Numbered from the stretch's first letter, positions 33,861-42,600 are shown. The stretch: 52,859 nt of DNA from UBA3263 sp964586765 (GCA_964586765.1 CAZPHN010000016.1:1-52859), one strand, 5' to 3'. Made by a program: numbers and translations. The notes: generated from the letters alone by a model not told the origin.

Positions 33861-34796
33861 ATGATTGAGTCCGTATCACTGAAACAGATGAAGAAACTCT
33901 ACGAAATTGCCAAGTATGACAATTCCGCAGAGAATAGTGACTATGTCTATGTCCATATCACCCCCGACAGCGATATCCCTTCCGCGCTCAAGAGCGCGAT
34001 AAGATTTAACGGAGTCATAATAACCATTGTGCGCTCCGGAAGGCTCTCCGCGTCGGTCAATATGGAACGGTTTACCCTTACGGAAAACAGCATGCTCATT
34101 ACCGGAGCGAACTCAATCATCACCTTTGACGATGATTCCATGCAAGATCTCGACGCATCGGTACTCTTTGTCAGCGACGAGTTCATCCATGACCTCAACT
34201 TCGAGATAATAGTCCTCAATAACCTCCCTATCGCGTCAAACAACACCCCACCCTTCGTCCTGCTTTCGCCGGAAGAAACCACACAGATTGCCACATATCT
34301 CGAGTTGCTTGACATGAATGCACGCCAGAACTGCAACGAAGGGAACGAAATGATTCACAAAGGCATATCCCGTTCGCTCCTTACCGCCACGCTCTATCAG
34401 CTCATGCTGACGTCAACCAAGCCGCGCGAGGAGCAACCCGTCACCGACGAGATTTTGACCGGAGGCCGCCCGCGCTCGCGCCGCATGCTCTACACCCACG
34501 AATTTGTGCGCCTTGTCCACAAATACTTCCGCGTCGAACACTCCGTCCGCTTCTATGCCGACAGCCTCTGCATATCGCCCAAATATCTTTCGCTCGTGGT
34601 CAAGGAGTGTACCGGACGCTCCGCCGCCGAGATTATTGACGAACACCTCCTGCTCGAAGCAAAAAACCTTCTCCGCTTCTCCGGCAAGAACATCCAGCAG
34701 GTAGCCTACGAACTGAACTTCTCAAACCAGTCCTCCTTCGGCAAATACTTCAAACACCTCACCGGCCTCTCCCCCTCCGAATTCCAAAACTCCTAA
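33861..34796 (+). CDS. AraC-family transcriptional regulator
   Basis: 311 residues. The N-terminal about 190 residues form a cupin-like sensing domain (IIVRSGRLSASVNMERFTL...-type strands). The C-terminal AraC DNA-binding domain has both helix-turn-helix units: VRFYADSLCISPKYLSLVVKECTG and IQQVAYELNFSNQSSFGKYFKHLTGLSPSEF. The ligand and targets are unknown. It stands alone, with its own promoter, and has no adjacent transporter or catabolic gene. The last 100 nt and the following bases are C-rich and G-poor. Confidence 0.92.
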   Translation: MIESVSLKQMKKLYEIAKYDNSAENSDYVYVHITPDSDIPSALKSAIRFNGVIITIVRSGRLSASVNMERFTLTENSMLITGANSIITFDDDSMQDLDASVLFVSDEFIHDLNFEIIVLNNLPIASNNTPPFVLLSPEETTQIATYLELLDMNARQNCNEGNEMIHKGISRSLLTATLYQLMLTSTKPREEQPVTDEILTGGRPRSRRMLYTHEFVRLVHKYFRVEHSVRFYADSLCISPKYLSLVVKECTGRSAAEIIDEHLLLEAKNLLRFSGKNIQQVAYELNFSNQSSFGKYFKHLTGLSPSEFQNS

Positions 34797-34827
34797 CTCC
34801 CCCCACCGCAGGAGAATTCTGTAAGCT

Positions 34828-35865
34828 ATGAAAGAAGTCGGATTAACAAAACTTGTAGCGGATATTCGAGAGATAACAAACCGTTATCGAGCAAAGGCTG
34901 CTATTCAACTCAATACTACTATTATAGATGAGCGTTGGGAAATAGGTAAACGTATAGTTGAAGAAGAACAGAACGGCGAAACCAGAGCTGATTATGGCAC
35001 CAATCTGTTGAAAGAACTGTCTGCTCAGTTGACATTTAATCTTGGCAAAGGGTATAGTCCGCGAGCATTGGCTTATTATCGACAACTCTACATCTTCTTT
35101 CCTGACAGAAAGATTTTGCAGACGCGTCTGCAAAATCTCACATGGTCTCATATTCAGGCTATTCTCGGAGAAAAGAATGAGAAAGCCAGATTCTGGTATA
35201 TGAATGAAGCCGCTCAGCAGATGTGGTCAGTAAAGACTCTGGAAAGAAATATAGGCTCGCAGTATTATCACCGCCTGTTAGCATCTGCCAACAAAGATGC
35301 GGTATCTGATGAAATGAACCGATTGACGGCAAAAAATAATGTTATTATTACCCCTGAACATTATATCAAGTCGCCCGTAGTAACGGAATTTCTCGGCATA
35401 GCAAAAGATGCTTCTTATACAGAAAGTGAGCTTGAAAGCGCGCTTATCACGCATCTTCAGCAATTCCTGATGGAGCTGGGAAAAGGTTATGCTTTCGTAG
35501 AGCGTCAACAGCATATCGTTACCGACGCAGGAGACTATTATATTGACTTGGTATTCTACAACTATTTGCTGAAATGTTTTGTATTGATTGACCTGAAAAC
35601 AACTAAAATAACACATCAGGACGTCGGACAAATGGATATGTACGTCCGCATGTATGACGAACTGAAACGTACTCAGGGCGATAATCCCACTATCGGGATA
35701 TTGCTTTGTGCAGAAACAAGCGAGGACATTGCAAAATATTCGATGCTAAATGGTAGTAAACAACTTTTTGCGTCAAAGTATCTGACCGTCCTACCCTCCG
35801 AAGAAGAGCTGCGTCAGGAGATTGAGATGCAAAAACATCTATTCCTATTACAGAAAGGAAAATAA
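34828..35865 (+). CDS. PDDEXK-type nuclease, DUF1016 (YhcG) family
   Basis: 345 residues. The N-terminal DUF1016_N domain (WEIGKRIVEEEQNGETRADYGTNLLKELSAQL..., FSPRALAYYRQLY-like segment, LTWSHIQAIL) is followed by the nuclease half with GKGYAFVERQQHIVTDAGDYYIDLVFYNYLLKCFVLIDLKT, which supplies the D-(I/L)-DLK type catalytic residues. These proteins are often found in defence or mobile contexts; the exact substrate is not settled. An AGGAGA sequence lies 12 nt before the ATG. The DNA is AT-rich compared with the flanking thi and pfk blocks, suggesting acquisition. Confidence 0.88.
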   Translation: MKEVGLTKLVADIREITNRYRAKAAIQLNTTIIDERWEIGKRIVEEEQNGETRADYGTNLLKELSAQLTFNLGKGYSPRALAYYRQLYIFFPDRKILQTRLQNLTWSHIQAILGEKNEKARFWYMNEAAQQMWSVKTLERNIGSQYYHRLLASANKDAVSDEMNRLTAKNNVIITPEHYIKSPVVTEFLGIAKDASYTESELESALITHLQQFLMELGKGYAFVERQQHIVTDAGDYYIDLVFYNYLLKCFVLIDLKTTKITHQDVGQMDMYVRMYDELKRTQGDNPTIGILLCAETSEDIAKYSMLNGSKQLFASKYLTVLPSEEELRQEIEMQKHLFLLQKGK

Positions 35866-36071
35866 TGACACAGGCAGAATTTAATTCTTACCGCTTTGAC
35901 TCCAACACGGAGCCGAGCGATACGAAGAGGGGCACTCCCAAGCATAGAGGATTGCATAAATCGGTTAAACAGCCCCAAAATTACAAGGATGTCAAAAAGG
36001 TGTTACAAAGCCGTGACACGGTCAACCATTGTGAACCCACCTGCGTTATGCTTTCGAAAACGGCACGATAA
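35865..36071 (+). CDS. hypothetical small ORF after the DUF1016 gene
   Basis: 68 codons, starting with an ATG that overlaps the preceding stop (TAATG). The product is polar, has no signal or membrane segment and resembles nothing recognised. The overlap start is the only argument for it; the composition and a second open frame in another phase argue for caution. The downstream 130 bp to the terminator hold no further gene. Confidence 0.25.
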   Translation: MTQAEFNSYRFDSNTEPSDTKRGTPKHRGLHKSVKQPQNYKDVKKVLQSRDTVNHCEPTCVMLSKTAR

Positions 36072-36200
36072 GTGCCTCACCCTCGCCGAATAGCGAACCA
36101 ACCACCAATCACATTTAACCAAACAATGAAAGAAAAAACGGGGATTTTGGGAATTGTGTGTTTTTCATAGTAAGTAAAGTAAAAATATAGTTTCTTAGCA

Positions 36201-36240
36201 GAGGAGCAAGCCGCGAGGTCTGCTCCTCACCAACTTTTTT
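36201..36240 (+). terminator. terminator after the DUF1016 gene
   Basis: GAGGAGCA (36201-36208) pairs with TGCTCCTC (36221-36228) around a 12-nt loop, followed by a T-run at 36235-36240. It separates the DUF1016 unit from the ATPase promoter just downstream. Confidence 0.6.
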
Positions 36241-36262
36241 AGGTTGTTTATTAATTTATTAG

Positions 36263-36270
36263 TATATTTG
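36263..36270 (+). promoter_or_regulatory. -7 box of the DUF4143 ATPase gene
   Basis: TATATTTG, directly followed by the palindrome at 36272-36310, so the predicted start of transcription falls inside the palindrome's left arm. Confidence 0.5.
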
Positions 36271-36271
36271 C

Positions 36272-36310
36272 ACTTTCAAAATGGTCGACAGTGTCGACCA
36301 TTTTGAAAGT
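36272..36310. promoter_or_regulatory. 39-bp perfect palindrome in the ATPase leader
   Basis: Two 19-bp arms around a single central base. The left arm begins 1 nt after the -7 box and the right arm ends 20 nt before the ATPase ATG. It could be an operator for a dimeric repressor, possibly the gene product itself, or a hairpin in the mRNA leader. It has no T-tract, so it is not a terminator. Confidence 0.8.
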
Positions 36311-36334
36311 ACCGATAATTTATACAAACCATGA
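36281..36334 (+). CDS. possible 17-residue upstream ORF coupled to the ATPase gene
   Basis: ATG at 36281 inside the palindrome, reading MVDSVDHFESTDNLYKP and stopping with TGA at 36332-36334, which overlaps the ATPase ATG (ATGA). If translated, it would melt the hairpin and hand ribosomes to the main gene. No independent evidence of translation. Confidence 0.25.
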   Translation: MVDSVDHFESTDNLYKP

Positions 36335-37647
36335 TAATAGAACGTCCCTCTTACATCGAGAAACTCCTTGCAAAGAAATGGAATGGTAAGGTAAAGATTA
36401 TTACCGGATTACGTCGATGCGGAAAATCCTACCTGCTTTCAACCCTCTACAAGAACCGACTTATATCCGAAGGAATAAAAGCGGACCAGTTCATTGAAAT
36501 TGCACTTGACCGTAAATCAGGGGTTAAATACCGTAATCCAAACCTGCTCTACGATTACATAATGGAGCAAAGTCAGGATACAAACAAGAAATTCTATGTG
36601 TTTATTGATGAAATTCAACTGTCATTTAAGGTAAAGAATAGCGAAATAGATGAATCAACTGTAGCGGAAGAAGACAGAGACGCCCTGTATACCACCTTTT
36701 ATGATGTACTGAACGACATGATTGCCCGACCTAATCTGGATGTGTACGTTACCGGCTCAAATTCTAAAATGCTCTCAAAGGATATTGTCACTAATTTCAG
36801 GGACAGAGGTTCCGAAATAAAGGTTTATCCGCTATCATTTGCAGAATATCTGTCGGCAACTGACTTGGATAAAAGTGATGCCTTTGAAGAGTATATTACT
36901 TACGGAGGTATGCCTCTCGCTGTACTTGAAAAGAACGAAAAAGAAAAGAGGAAATATCTCGCCGACTTGTTTACAACCGTATATTTCAAAGACCTTGTTG
37001 AGCGATATAATATCAAAGACATAGAGTTGTTAGGGGCTTTGACCGATGCTTTATGCTCTGCTATAGGCTCACTTACCAATCCGAATAAGATCGCAAACAC
37101 CGCGTCAACCTTAATCGATAAAACCGTTACGCGCCCAACAATACAGAAATACATAGAGTATCTTGAAGACGCATATCTATTTGAAAGTGCCAAACGATGG
37201 AATGTAAAAGGACGTAAATATTTCAACACTATTCAAAAGTACTACACCACTGATGTTGGCTTACGCAACGCCCGGCTTAACTTCCGTCAGCAGGAGCGAT
37301 CCCATATAATGGAGAATGCAATCTATAATGAACTGATACGGCGCGGTTATTCGGTTGACATCGGCATAGTTGAACTGACACAGACAATTGATGGCGTCCG
37401 ACAGCAGTCACAATATGAAATTGACTTTGTTGTAAATCTGGGAAACGACAAGGTCTACATCCAGTCTGCACTCAACGTAGATACACCTGAAAAAAAAGAT
37501 CAGGAAACCATGTCATTACGAAACACCGGTGATTTCTACCGCCGGATAGTAATTGTTGATGGCAACCGTAAGCCATGGATTGATGAAGGTATAACCTACA
37601 TTGGTGTCATACCTTTCCTATTAGATGAATCTATAATAAGCCTTTGA
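36331..37647 (+). CDS. AAA ATPase with DUF4143 domain (1)
   Basis: 438 residues. The AAA_14 domain has Walker A in ITGLRRCGKSYLL (about 24-36), Walker B in KFYVFIDEIQL and a sensor-like VTGSNSKMLSKD. The C-terminal DUF4143 domain (ETTVYFKDLVERYNI-type segment, SLTNPNKIANTAS, TIQKYIEYLEDAYLFE) ends in a nuclease-like part (YEIDFVVNLGNDKVYIQ). These proteins are widespread in Bacteroidetes with unknown role, perhaps genome defence. The DNA is AT-rich. The 3' end overlaps the convergent glycosyltransferase gene by 17 nt. The start is placed by the leader structure and the absence of another ATG. Confidence 0.9.
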   Translation: MIIERPSYIEKLLAKKWNGKVKIITGLRRCGKSYLLSTLYKNRLISEGIKADQFIEIALDRKSGVKYRNPNLLYDYIMEQSQDTNKKFYVFIDEIQLSFKVKNSEIDESTVAEEDRDALYTTFYDVLNDMIARPNLDVYVTGSNSKMLSKDIVTNFRDRGSEIKVYPLSFAEYLSATDLDKSDAFEEYITYGGMPLAVLEKNEKEKRKYLADLFTTVYFKDLVERYNIKDIELLGALTDALCSAIGSLTNPNKIANTASTLIDKTVTRPTIQKYIEYLEDAYLFESAKRWNVKGRKYFNTIQKYYTTDVGLRNARLNFRQQERSHIMENAIYNELIRRGYSVDIGIVELTQTIDGVRQQSQYEIDFVVNLGNDKVYIQSALNVDTPEKKDQETMSLRNTGDFYRRIVIVDGNRKPWIDEGITYIGVIPFLLDESIISL

Positions 37648-38413
37648 ATTCTGAAAGGCGGGAGCGGATTTCGGGGTAGCGGGCAAGGATGGCGTTGAGG
37701 GCATCGAGGTTGCGGTCTGCGCCGGTCTTGAAGTTGACGGTCTTGAGGGAAAGCGAGCGGGGTTTGCCTAACGCGCGCGGCTTGTTCTTGCCGAACGGAA
37801 CCGGCATTATCTTCCTGCCGTTTGCCACCGCCGCCGCCCAGAACCAAAGGTCATCGGCAGTCGGCGCGATAGCCGTAAACAGTTCCGGATCAATCATATC
37901 CGCCCGCAGCGACCGCGGCGGATAAAGCACTCCGGCAACTCCGGTCTGAATAACATCGAACCCAGAACGGTCTCTCCGGGTCAAAAAGTCATACCAGCGG
38001 AACTTGGGCCATTTCTTATATGCGCGCCCGGGAAGGATACGCTTGGCGCGATGGGCAATCACGCGGTCAGGGTGACGGCGGTGTAACTCCAGCAGCTCCT
38101 TGAGCATATCCGGATGATAATCGACGTCATCGTCAACGGTCACGATTACAGAATCGGGAAAATCGCCCAACGCCGGCACCAACTTGCGGTAAGACCGGAT
38201 ATCCCGTCCATAATCGCGTATCTCGAAAATAGGATTTTCGCGCTGGAGGTCAAGCAGTTCCTGAGGCAGCTCGCCATCCTTGAAATCGGCAAGCGTCAGG
38301 TAGAGCACCAACTTGTCAGGCAGGACCGACCCGCGCAAAATTGACTCCACCGCGCCGACGGCATATTTCACCGCAGGCGGAAACGAAGTCATTGAAACAA
38401 TAACGTCATTCAT
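37631..38413 (-). CDS. glycosyltransferase (GT-A type)
   Basis: 260 residues from the ATG at 38411-38413 (MNDVIVSMTSFPPAV); a longer frame upstream reads into the promoter region. VILVSMTSFPPRI-like starts are typical of small Bacteroidetes glycosyltransferases. The metal-binding DxD is in VIVTVDDDVDYHPDML (about 90-105). APTADDLWFWAAAVANGRKI is the acceptor-side acidic motif. It has no membrane span. The sugar and acceptor are unknown. It stands alone, convergent with the ATPase gene and divergent from pfkA. Confidence 0.82.
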   Translation of the reverse strand: MNDVIVSMTSFPPAVKYAVGAVESILRGSVLPDKLVLYLTLADFKDGELPQELLDLQRENPIFEIRDYGRDIRSYRKLVPALGDFPDSVIVTVDDDVDYHPDMLKELLELHRRHPDRVIAHRAKRILPGRAYKKWPKFRWYDFLTRRDRSGFDVIQTGVAGVLYPPRSLRADMIDPELFTAIAPTADDLWFWAAAVANGRKIMPVPFGKNKPRALGKPRSLSLKTVNFKTGADRNLDALNAILARYPEIRSRLSEFKGLL

Positions 38414-38438
38414 ATCGCATTCATTCGAATTTTCGCCA

Positions 38439-38446
38439 CAAAGATA
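38439..38446 (-). promoter_or_regulatory. -7 box of the glycosyltransferase gene
   Basis: TATCTTTG on the minus strand, 25 nt before the ATG. No -33 box at standard spacing. Confidence 0.45.
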
Positions 38447-38499
38447 GTCATTCCCACACAAAAAATACGGATTTTGGTCATTAATTGACAGAAAAAGTG

Positions 38500-38507
38500 T
38501 AAATTTG
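38500..38507 (+). promoter_or_regulatory. -7 box of the pfkA operon
   Basis: TAAATTTG, 21 nt before the pfkA ATG. A TTTTG lies 23 nt upstream, slightly longer than the usual spacing. Confidence 0.55.
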
Positions 38508-38528
38508 CAGGGTAATTAGTTATTAGAT

Positions 38529-39509
38529 ATGGCAGAAATCAAATGTATAGGCATTCTGACTTCCGGAGGCGATGCTCCCGGCATGAATGCGGCAATCCGT
38601 GCGGTGACCCGCTCGGCAATTTTCAACGGATTTAAGGTAAAAGGTATTTATCGCGGCTATCGCGGGTTGCTGACCGATGAAATCGAGGAATTTAAAACCC
38701 AAAACGTCAGCAACATAATCCAGATGGGCGGCACCATACTGAAAACCGCCCGCTGTAAGGAGTTCCAGACCGCCGAAGGCAGGCAGCTTGCCTATGACAC
38801 CCTTCGCCGTCAGGAAATCGACGCGCTCGTAGTCATTGGCGGCGACGGTTCGCTTACCGGCGCGCGCATTTTTGCCAACGAATTCAACTTCCCGTGCATC
38901 GGTCTGCCCGGCACCATCGACAATGACCTCTACGGCACAGACAAGACCATAGGCTACGATACCGCTCTGAACACCATCATGGAGTGTGTCGACAAAATCC
39001 GCGATACGGCAACGAGCCACGAACGCCTGTTTTTCATCGAAGTGATGGGACGTGACGCAGGCTTCCTTGCCCTCAACGGCGCGATTGCCACGGGAGCCGA
39101 GGCTGCCATTATCCCGGAAATATCTACCGAGGTCGACCAGCTTGCCGAGCTTATCCAGAACGGTTTCCGCAAGAGCAAGAACTCATCGATTGTCCTTGTG
39201 GCTGAAAGCCCCGTGACCGGCGGCGCGATGGCACTTGCCGAGCGTGTCAAAAACGAATATCCTACCTACGATGTACGCGTGTCCATTCTCGGTCACCTTC
39301 AGCGCGGTGGCTCGCCTACTGCCACTGACCGCATCCTTGCCTCGCGCATGGGTGCCGCTGCCATCGATGCCCTGATGGAGGACCAGCGCAACGTAATGAT
39401 TGGTGTCCAGAACGATCAGATTGTCTACGTACCGTTCAGCAAGGCAATCAAGAATGACAAACCCATTGACCGCAGCCTGCTCGAAACCCTTCGCCGTCTC
39501 TCTATCTGA
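38529..39509 (+). CDS. pfkA: ATP-dependent 6-phosphofructokinase
   Basis: Phosphorylates fructose 6-phosphate in glycolysis. 326 residues, the standard bacterial length. ILTSGGDAPGMN is at 9-20. VVIGGDGSLTGA (101-112) has glycine after the aspartate, as in ATP-dependent rather than pyrophosphate-dependent enzymes. GLPGTIDNDLYGTDKTIGYDTALNT (125-149) holds the catalytic aspartates, and VSILGHLQRGGSPTATDR binds substrate. The stop is followed after 2 nt by the TTG start of the gldE gene, so co-transcription is very likely. Confidence 0.98.
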   Translation: MAEIKCIGILTSGGDAPGMNAAIRAVTRSAIFNGFKVKGIYRGYRGLLTDEIEEFKTQNVSNIIQMGGTILKTARCKEFQTAEGRQLAYDTLRRQEIDALVVIGGDGSLTGARIFANEFNFPCIGLPGTIDNDLYGTDKTIGYDTALNTIMECVDKIRDTATSHERLFFIEVMGRDAGFLALNGAIATGAEAAIIPEISTEVDQLAELIQNGFRKSKNSSIVLVAESPVTGGAMALAERVKNEYPTYDVRVSILGHLQRGGSPTATDRILASRMGAAAIDALMEDQRNVMIGVQNDQIVYVPFSKAIKNDKPIDRSLLETLRRLSI

Positions 39510-39511
39510 CC

Positions 39512-40798
39512 TTGGAAACCTCTCAAATAATAGCACTTGCCGTCGCAGCCATGCTGCTGCTCGTCTCCGGATTCGTATCCGGTTCTGAGATAGCATATTT
39601 CTCGCTTACACCTCAGGACCTTGACGAAGCCGATGAGGAGAGCGGACATCCGGAAGCAACCGAAGGCGTGCGCGCGCTCCTCCGAAAGCCGGAAAGGCTA
39701 TTGGCTACCATCCTTATAGCCAACAACTTGGTCAACATCTCAATCGTTGTGTTGACAAACTACGGTCTCGGACCCATTTTTGACGGCATGAGCGCGGTAT
39801 GGAGCTTTGTTCTCCAGACCGTCCTGCTTACCTTCCTGATTTTGCTTTTCGGCGAAATCCTTCCCAAGCTTTATGCCCAGACCCGACCGTTAGGCTGGGC
39901 GCGCTGGGCTCAGCCGATACTCAAATCGATGGTGGTCATCCTCAAACCCGCGGCGTCGCTGTTGGTAAAAAGCTCTACGGTGGTCCATCGGGTGGTCCAC
40001 AAGAAACCTCACAACATCTCAGCCGACGAACTGAGTCAGGCATTGGAGCTGACCGACGTCGAGGCGCGCGATGACTCCCGTATGCTTCAGGAAATCCTCA
40101 GGTTCGGCGATACTACCGCCTCTGAGGTCATGACCCCACGTGTCGACCTCACATGCCTGAGCATCGACTATTCGTTTGATGAGGTGATGATGGTGGTGCT
40201 CGAAAGCGGCTACGCCCGTATCCCCGTCTATGATGGCACTCAGGACAACATTCAGGGCATTCTCTACTCGCGCGACCTTCTTCCTTACGTCGAGGAGCGG
40301 CCTGAAGAGTTCAAGTGGCAGTCCCTTTTGCGTCCGGCATATTTTGTGCCCGAGTCGCGAATGATTGACGACCTGCTTGAAGATTTCCGTCGCCGCAAGG
40401 TTCATATGGCAATCGTGGTCGATGAATTCGGCGGCACTCAGGGCGTCGTTACCCTCGAAGACGTCCTTGAAGAAATAGTGGGCGACATAGATGATGAATA
40501 CGATGAAGAGGAAAAAACCTACCAGCGACTCCCCGACGACACATTTATTTTTGAAGGAAAGACCCTGCTCAACGACTTTTTCCGCATTACCGAGCAGGAA
40601 GAGGAAGCCGAGGAGCTTTACGGTCCGGTAACCGAAGACTGCGAGACCCTCGCCGGAATGTTGCTGGCAATCAAGGGCGATTTCCCGCGCGAAAAAGAGA
40701 GCCTTGTCTACGGTCGCTGCCGCTTCCTTGTGCTTGACATCAGCCAGCACCGTATCGTTTCGGTGCGCGTCAAAGTGATGCCGGAGGTCCAGAAATGA
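39512..40798 (+). CDS. gldE: GldE-like CNNM/CBS transporter-type protein, TTG start
   Basis: 428 residues. The N-terminal DUF21/CNNM membrane domain has 3-4 spans and the SGSEIAYFSLTPQDLDEA motif; two CBS domains (VMTPRVDLTCLSID..., IDDLLEDFRRRKVHMAIVVDEFGGTQGVVTLEDVLEEIVGDI) and a CorC_HlyC C-terminal domain follow. It is annotated in Bacteroidetes as gliding-associated GldE because it is paired with gldD, as here. The start is a TTG at 39512, 2 nt after pfkA; the next in-frame ATG (codon 14) would cut into the first membrane span. GldD follows with a 4-nt overlap. In a gut Bacteroidales the role is more likely in envelope biogenesis or ion transport than gliding. Confidence 0.9.
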   Translation: METSQIIALAVAAMLLLVSGFVSGSEIAYFSLTPQDLDEADEESGHPEATEGVRALLRKPERLLATILIANNLVNISIVVLTNYGLGPIFDGMSAVWSFVLQTVLLTFLILLFGEILPKLYAQTRPLGWARWAQPILKSMVVILKPAASLLVKSSTVVHRVVHKKPHNISADELSQALELTDVEARDDSRMLQEILRFGDTTASEVMTPRVDLTCLSIDYSFDEVMMVVLESGYARIPVYDGTQDNIQGILYSRDLLPYVEERPEEFKWQSLLRPAYFVPESRMIDDLLEDFRRRKVHMAIVVDEFGGTQGVVTLEDVLEEIVGDIDDEYDEEEKTYQRLPDDTFIFEGKTLLNDFFRITEQEEEAEELYGPVTEDCETLAGMLLAIKGDFPREKESLVYGRCRFLVLDISQHRIVSVRVKVMPEVQK

Positions 40799-41349
40799 AC
40801 CGGCTTATCACCTTTTTACTCCCTGTTTTGATACTTCTGGCGGGATGCACCAAGCGTCCCGCGCCCGTTCCGCGCCAGCAGGCATTCCCCCGCATTGAAC
40901 TCTATCCCGAATCATATCGCGAGATTGACGGTCTGATGGTCAACGACTCGGCAAGAATAGAGCGCGGAGAGACCGAAGGTTGGTTCGACATTGTATATCC
41001 CGCCTATAACGTGCGCATTAACTGCACGTTGACCCGCGCCGAAAGCCCTGCCCGCCTGCAGGCTGTAATTGACAACCGCTTGGAGCGACTTGAGCGCAAT
41101 GCCGGCGGAGCATCGGGCGAAATGACCGAGCTGACCTCCCCCGGCGGCATCGGCAGCCTGCTGATGGTGACTCCCGGCGCGCTTGCTACTCCGGTTCAGT
41201 TTATCGCCACAGACTCTGCCCGCTGCTGCGTCCTCTCCGGAAGCGCGGTTTTCGCCTCGCCGGGAGCTACACCGGACTCAGTCGCGCCGGTAGTCGGAGC
41301 CATTGAACGCGATATTGTTTTCATGCTTAAAAACCTCAAGCAGTTATGA
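40795..41349 (+). CDS. gldD: GldD-like lipoprotein
   Basis: 184 residues with a lipoprotein signal (LITFLLPVLILLAGCTK; lipidated cysteine 18). The family pattern PRIELYPESYREID and EGWFDIVYPAYNVRINCTLT matches GldD, a lipoprotein of unclear biochemical role that is required for gliding in Flavobacterium and is conserved beside gldE. A 4-nt overlap with gldE and another with the phosphopantetheinyl transferase gene make a tight operon. Confidence 0.87.
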   Translation: MNRLITFLLPVLILLAGCTKRPAPVPRQQAFPRIELYPESYREIDGLMVNDSARIERGETEGWFDIVYPAYNVRINCTLTRAESPARLQAVIDNRLERLERNAGGASGEMTELTSPGGIGSLLMVTPGALATPVQFIATDSARCCVLSGSAVFASPGATPDSVAPVVGAIERDIVFMLKNLKQL

Positions 41350-41813
41350 GTCAGATATATGTTACGCCGGGAGGGCGTCAGGCAGTCAACTTGCTTATCA
41401 AGACGCGGGTCGGAGCTGACGTGCGCCTTGTCCATGATGACGACGGCGCGCCGCTCTTAGTTGGCTCGCCGCTCCACATTTCCATTTCCCATAGCCGCAA
41501 CTACGCCGCCATAATGCTCAATGACTCAAGCCGCTGCGGGGTTGACATAGAGGAAGCTCGCCTTGACCAGCTCGAGCGTGTGCGCACCAAGTTCCTCACC
41601 ACCGCCGAACTTGCCGCCGGAGTGGATTTACTTACCGCTTGGACCGCCAAGGAGGCGGTATTCAAGGCAGCCGCCACTCCCGGTCTCGGACTGAGCATGA
41701 TTGATACCCTCTCCATTGCGGGTATGGCTTTGCTGCCTGACGGACGTCGCTTCCGCCTGCAGACGGTCGTAACCCCTGATTACACCCTAACCACCGCCCT
41801 GCCTGATGTTTAA
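41346..41813 (+). CDS. 4'-phosphopantetheinyl transferase, Sfp type (short)
   Basis: Transfers phosphopantetheine from coenzyme A to carrier proteins. Only 155 residues, shorter than classical Sfp (about 220), but with the key elements: HISISHSRNYAAIM, CGVDIEEARLD with metal-binding D and E, and LLTAWTAKEAVFKAA with the W-x3-KEA catalytic motif. The N-terminal half-domain is reduced. It overlaps gldD by 4 nt and the next gene by 8 nt. A Sfp-type enzyme beside gldE/gldD is a recurring Bacteroidetes arrangement (from memory). Confidence 0.9.
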   Translation: MSQIYVTPGGRQAVNLLIKTRVGADVRLVHDDDGAPLLVGSPLHISISHSRNYAAIMLNDSSRCGVDIEEARLDQLERVRTKFLTTAELAAGVDLLTAWTAKEAVFKAAATPGLGLSMIDTLSIAGMALLPDGRRFRLQTVVTPDYTLTTALPDV

Positions 41814-42600
41814 ATCCATTGTAAAGTTGCTGCTCTCGCCCCGGCGCGCTTCCGTCCACACCAAACGCCGCCTCGGTCCGCTGATTATCTTAGGCAACGG
41901 TCCGAGCCTCAACGACGTGATGACCCGCTGTCGCAAATCGCTTGAGTCCCATCCGCTTATGGCGGTAAACTTCGCCGCCAATGCCCCTCAGTTCACCGAC
42001 CTCCGACCGGAATTCTACGTTCTTGCCGACCCGCATTTCTTCCGCAACACCGCCGACCCCAATGTAAGCCGCTTGATAGCGAACCTCAACGCCGTGACAT
42101 GGGAAATGACCCTTTTCGTGCCTTTTGGCGCAAAACCGGTGCTTTCCAATCCGCTGATTACCATCCGGCGGTTTCCGTTCAAGGCTATGGAGGGACCGGC
42201 ATGGTTCCGCAACGCCATGTTTGCCGCAAAATTCGGCATGCCACGCCCCCGCAACGTGCTTATCCCTTCGCTCATGATAGGCATATGGCTCGGTTTCAAG
42301 GAGATATACGTGTGTGGTGCCGACCATTCTTGGCTACGCACACTGAGCGTCAACGAGCGCAACGAGGTCATTTCCGTCCAGCCTCATTTCTATAAGGAAG
42401 ATGACCGCGAACTGGAACGGCAAAGGGTTGACTATCTGCGCATACCGCTCCATCAGGTACTTGAAAGCCAGATGATAGCCTTCCGCTCCTACCATATTAT
42501 TCAACAATTCGCCACCAAACGCGGAATTACGGTCTATAACGCCACCGAAGGCAGCTTTATCGACGCCTTTCCGCGCAAAAAACTCACTCCCGATGACTGA
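41806..42600 (+). CDS. MptE/DUF115-like protein, possible glycan-modifying enzyme
   Basis: 264 residues. The N-terminus has a GNGPSLND nucleotide-binding motif (IILGNGPSLNDVM, about 27-39), followed by MAVNFAANAPQF and EFYVLADPHFF; later segments are GFKEIYVCGADHSWLR and ITVYNATEGSFIDAFPRKKL near the end. This is the layout of DUF115/MptE-like proteins and of motility- or capsule-associated glycosyltransferase relatives. No signal peptide or membrane span. The function is inferred only at the fold level. It overlaps both neighbours by 8 nt. Confidence 0.7.
   Translation: MFKSIVKLLLSPRRASVHTKRRLGPLIILGNGPSLNDVMTRCRKSLESHPLMAVNFAANAPQFTDLRPEFYVLADPHFFRNTADPNVSRLIANLNAVTWEMTLFVPFGAKPVLSNPLITIRRFPFKAMEGPAWFRNAMFAAKFGMPRPRNVLIPSLMIGIWLGFKEIYVCGADHSWLRTLSVNERNEVISVQPHFYKEDDRELERQRVDYLRIPLHQVLESQMIAFRSYHIIQQFATKRGITVYNATEGSFIDAFPRKKLTPDD

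Noticed and set aside
36272..36310. Palindrome as an intrinsic terminator
   Set aside because: There is no T-tract after it, and it lies between a -7 box and a start codon. The real terminator is at 36201-36240.
40019..40750. 243-codon minus-strand frame opposite gldE
   Set aside because: It is antisense to CBS-domain coding sequence and shows no domain.
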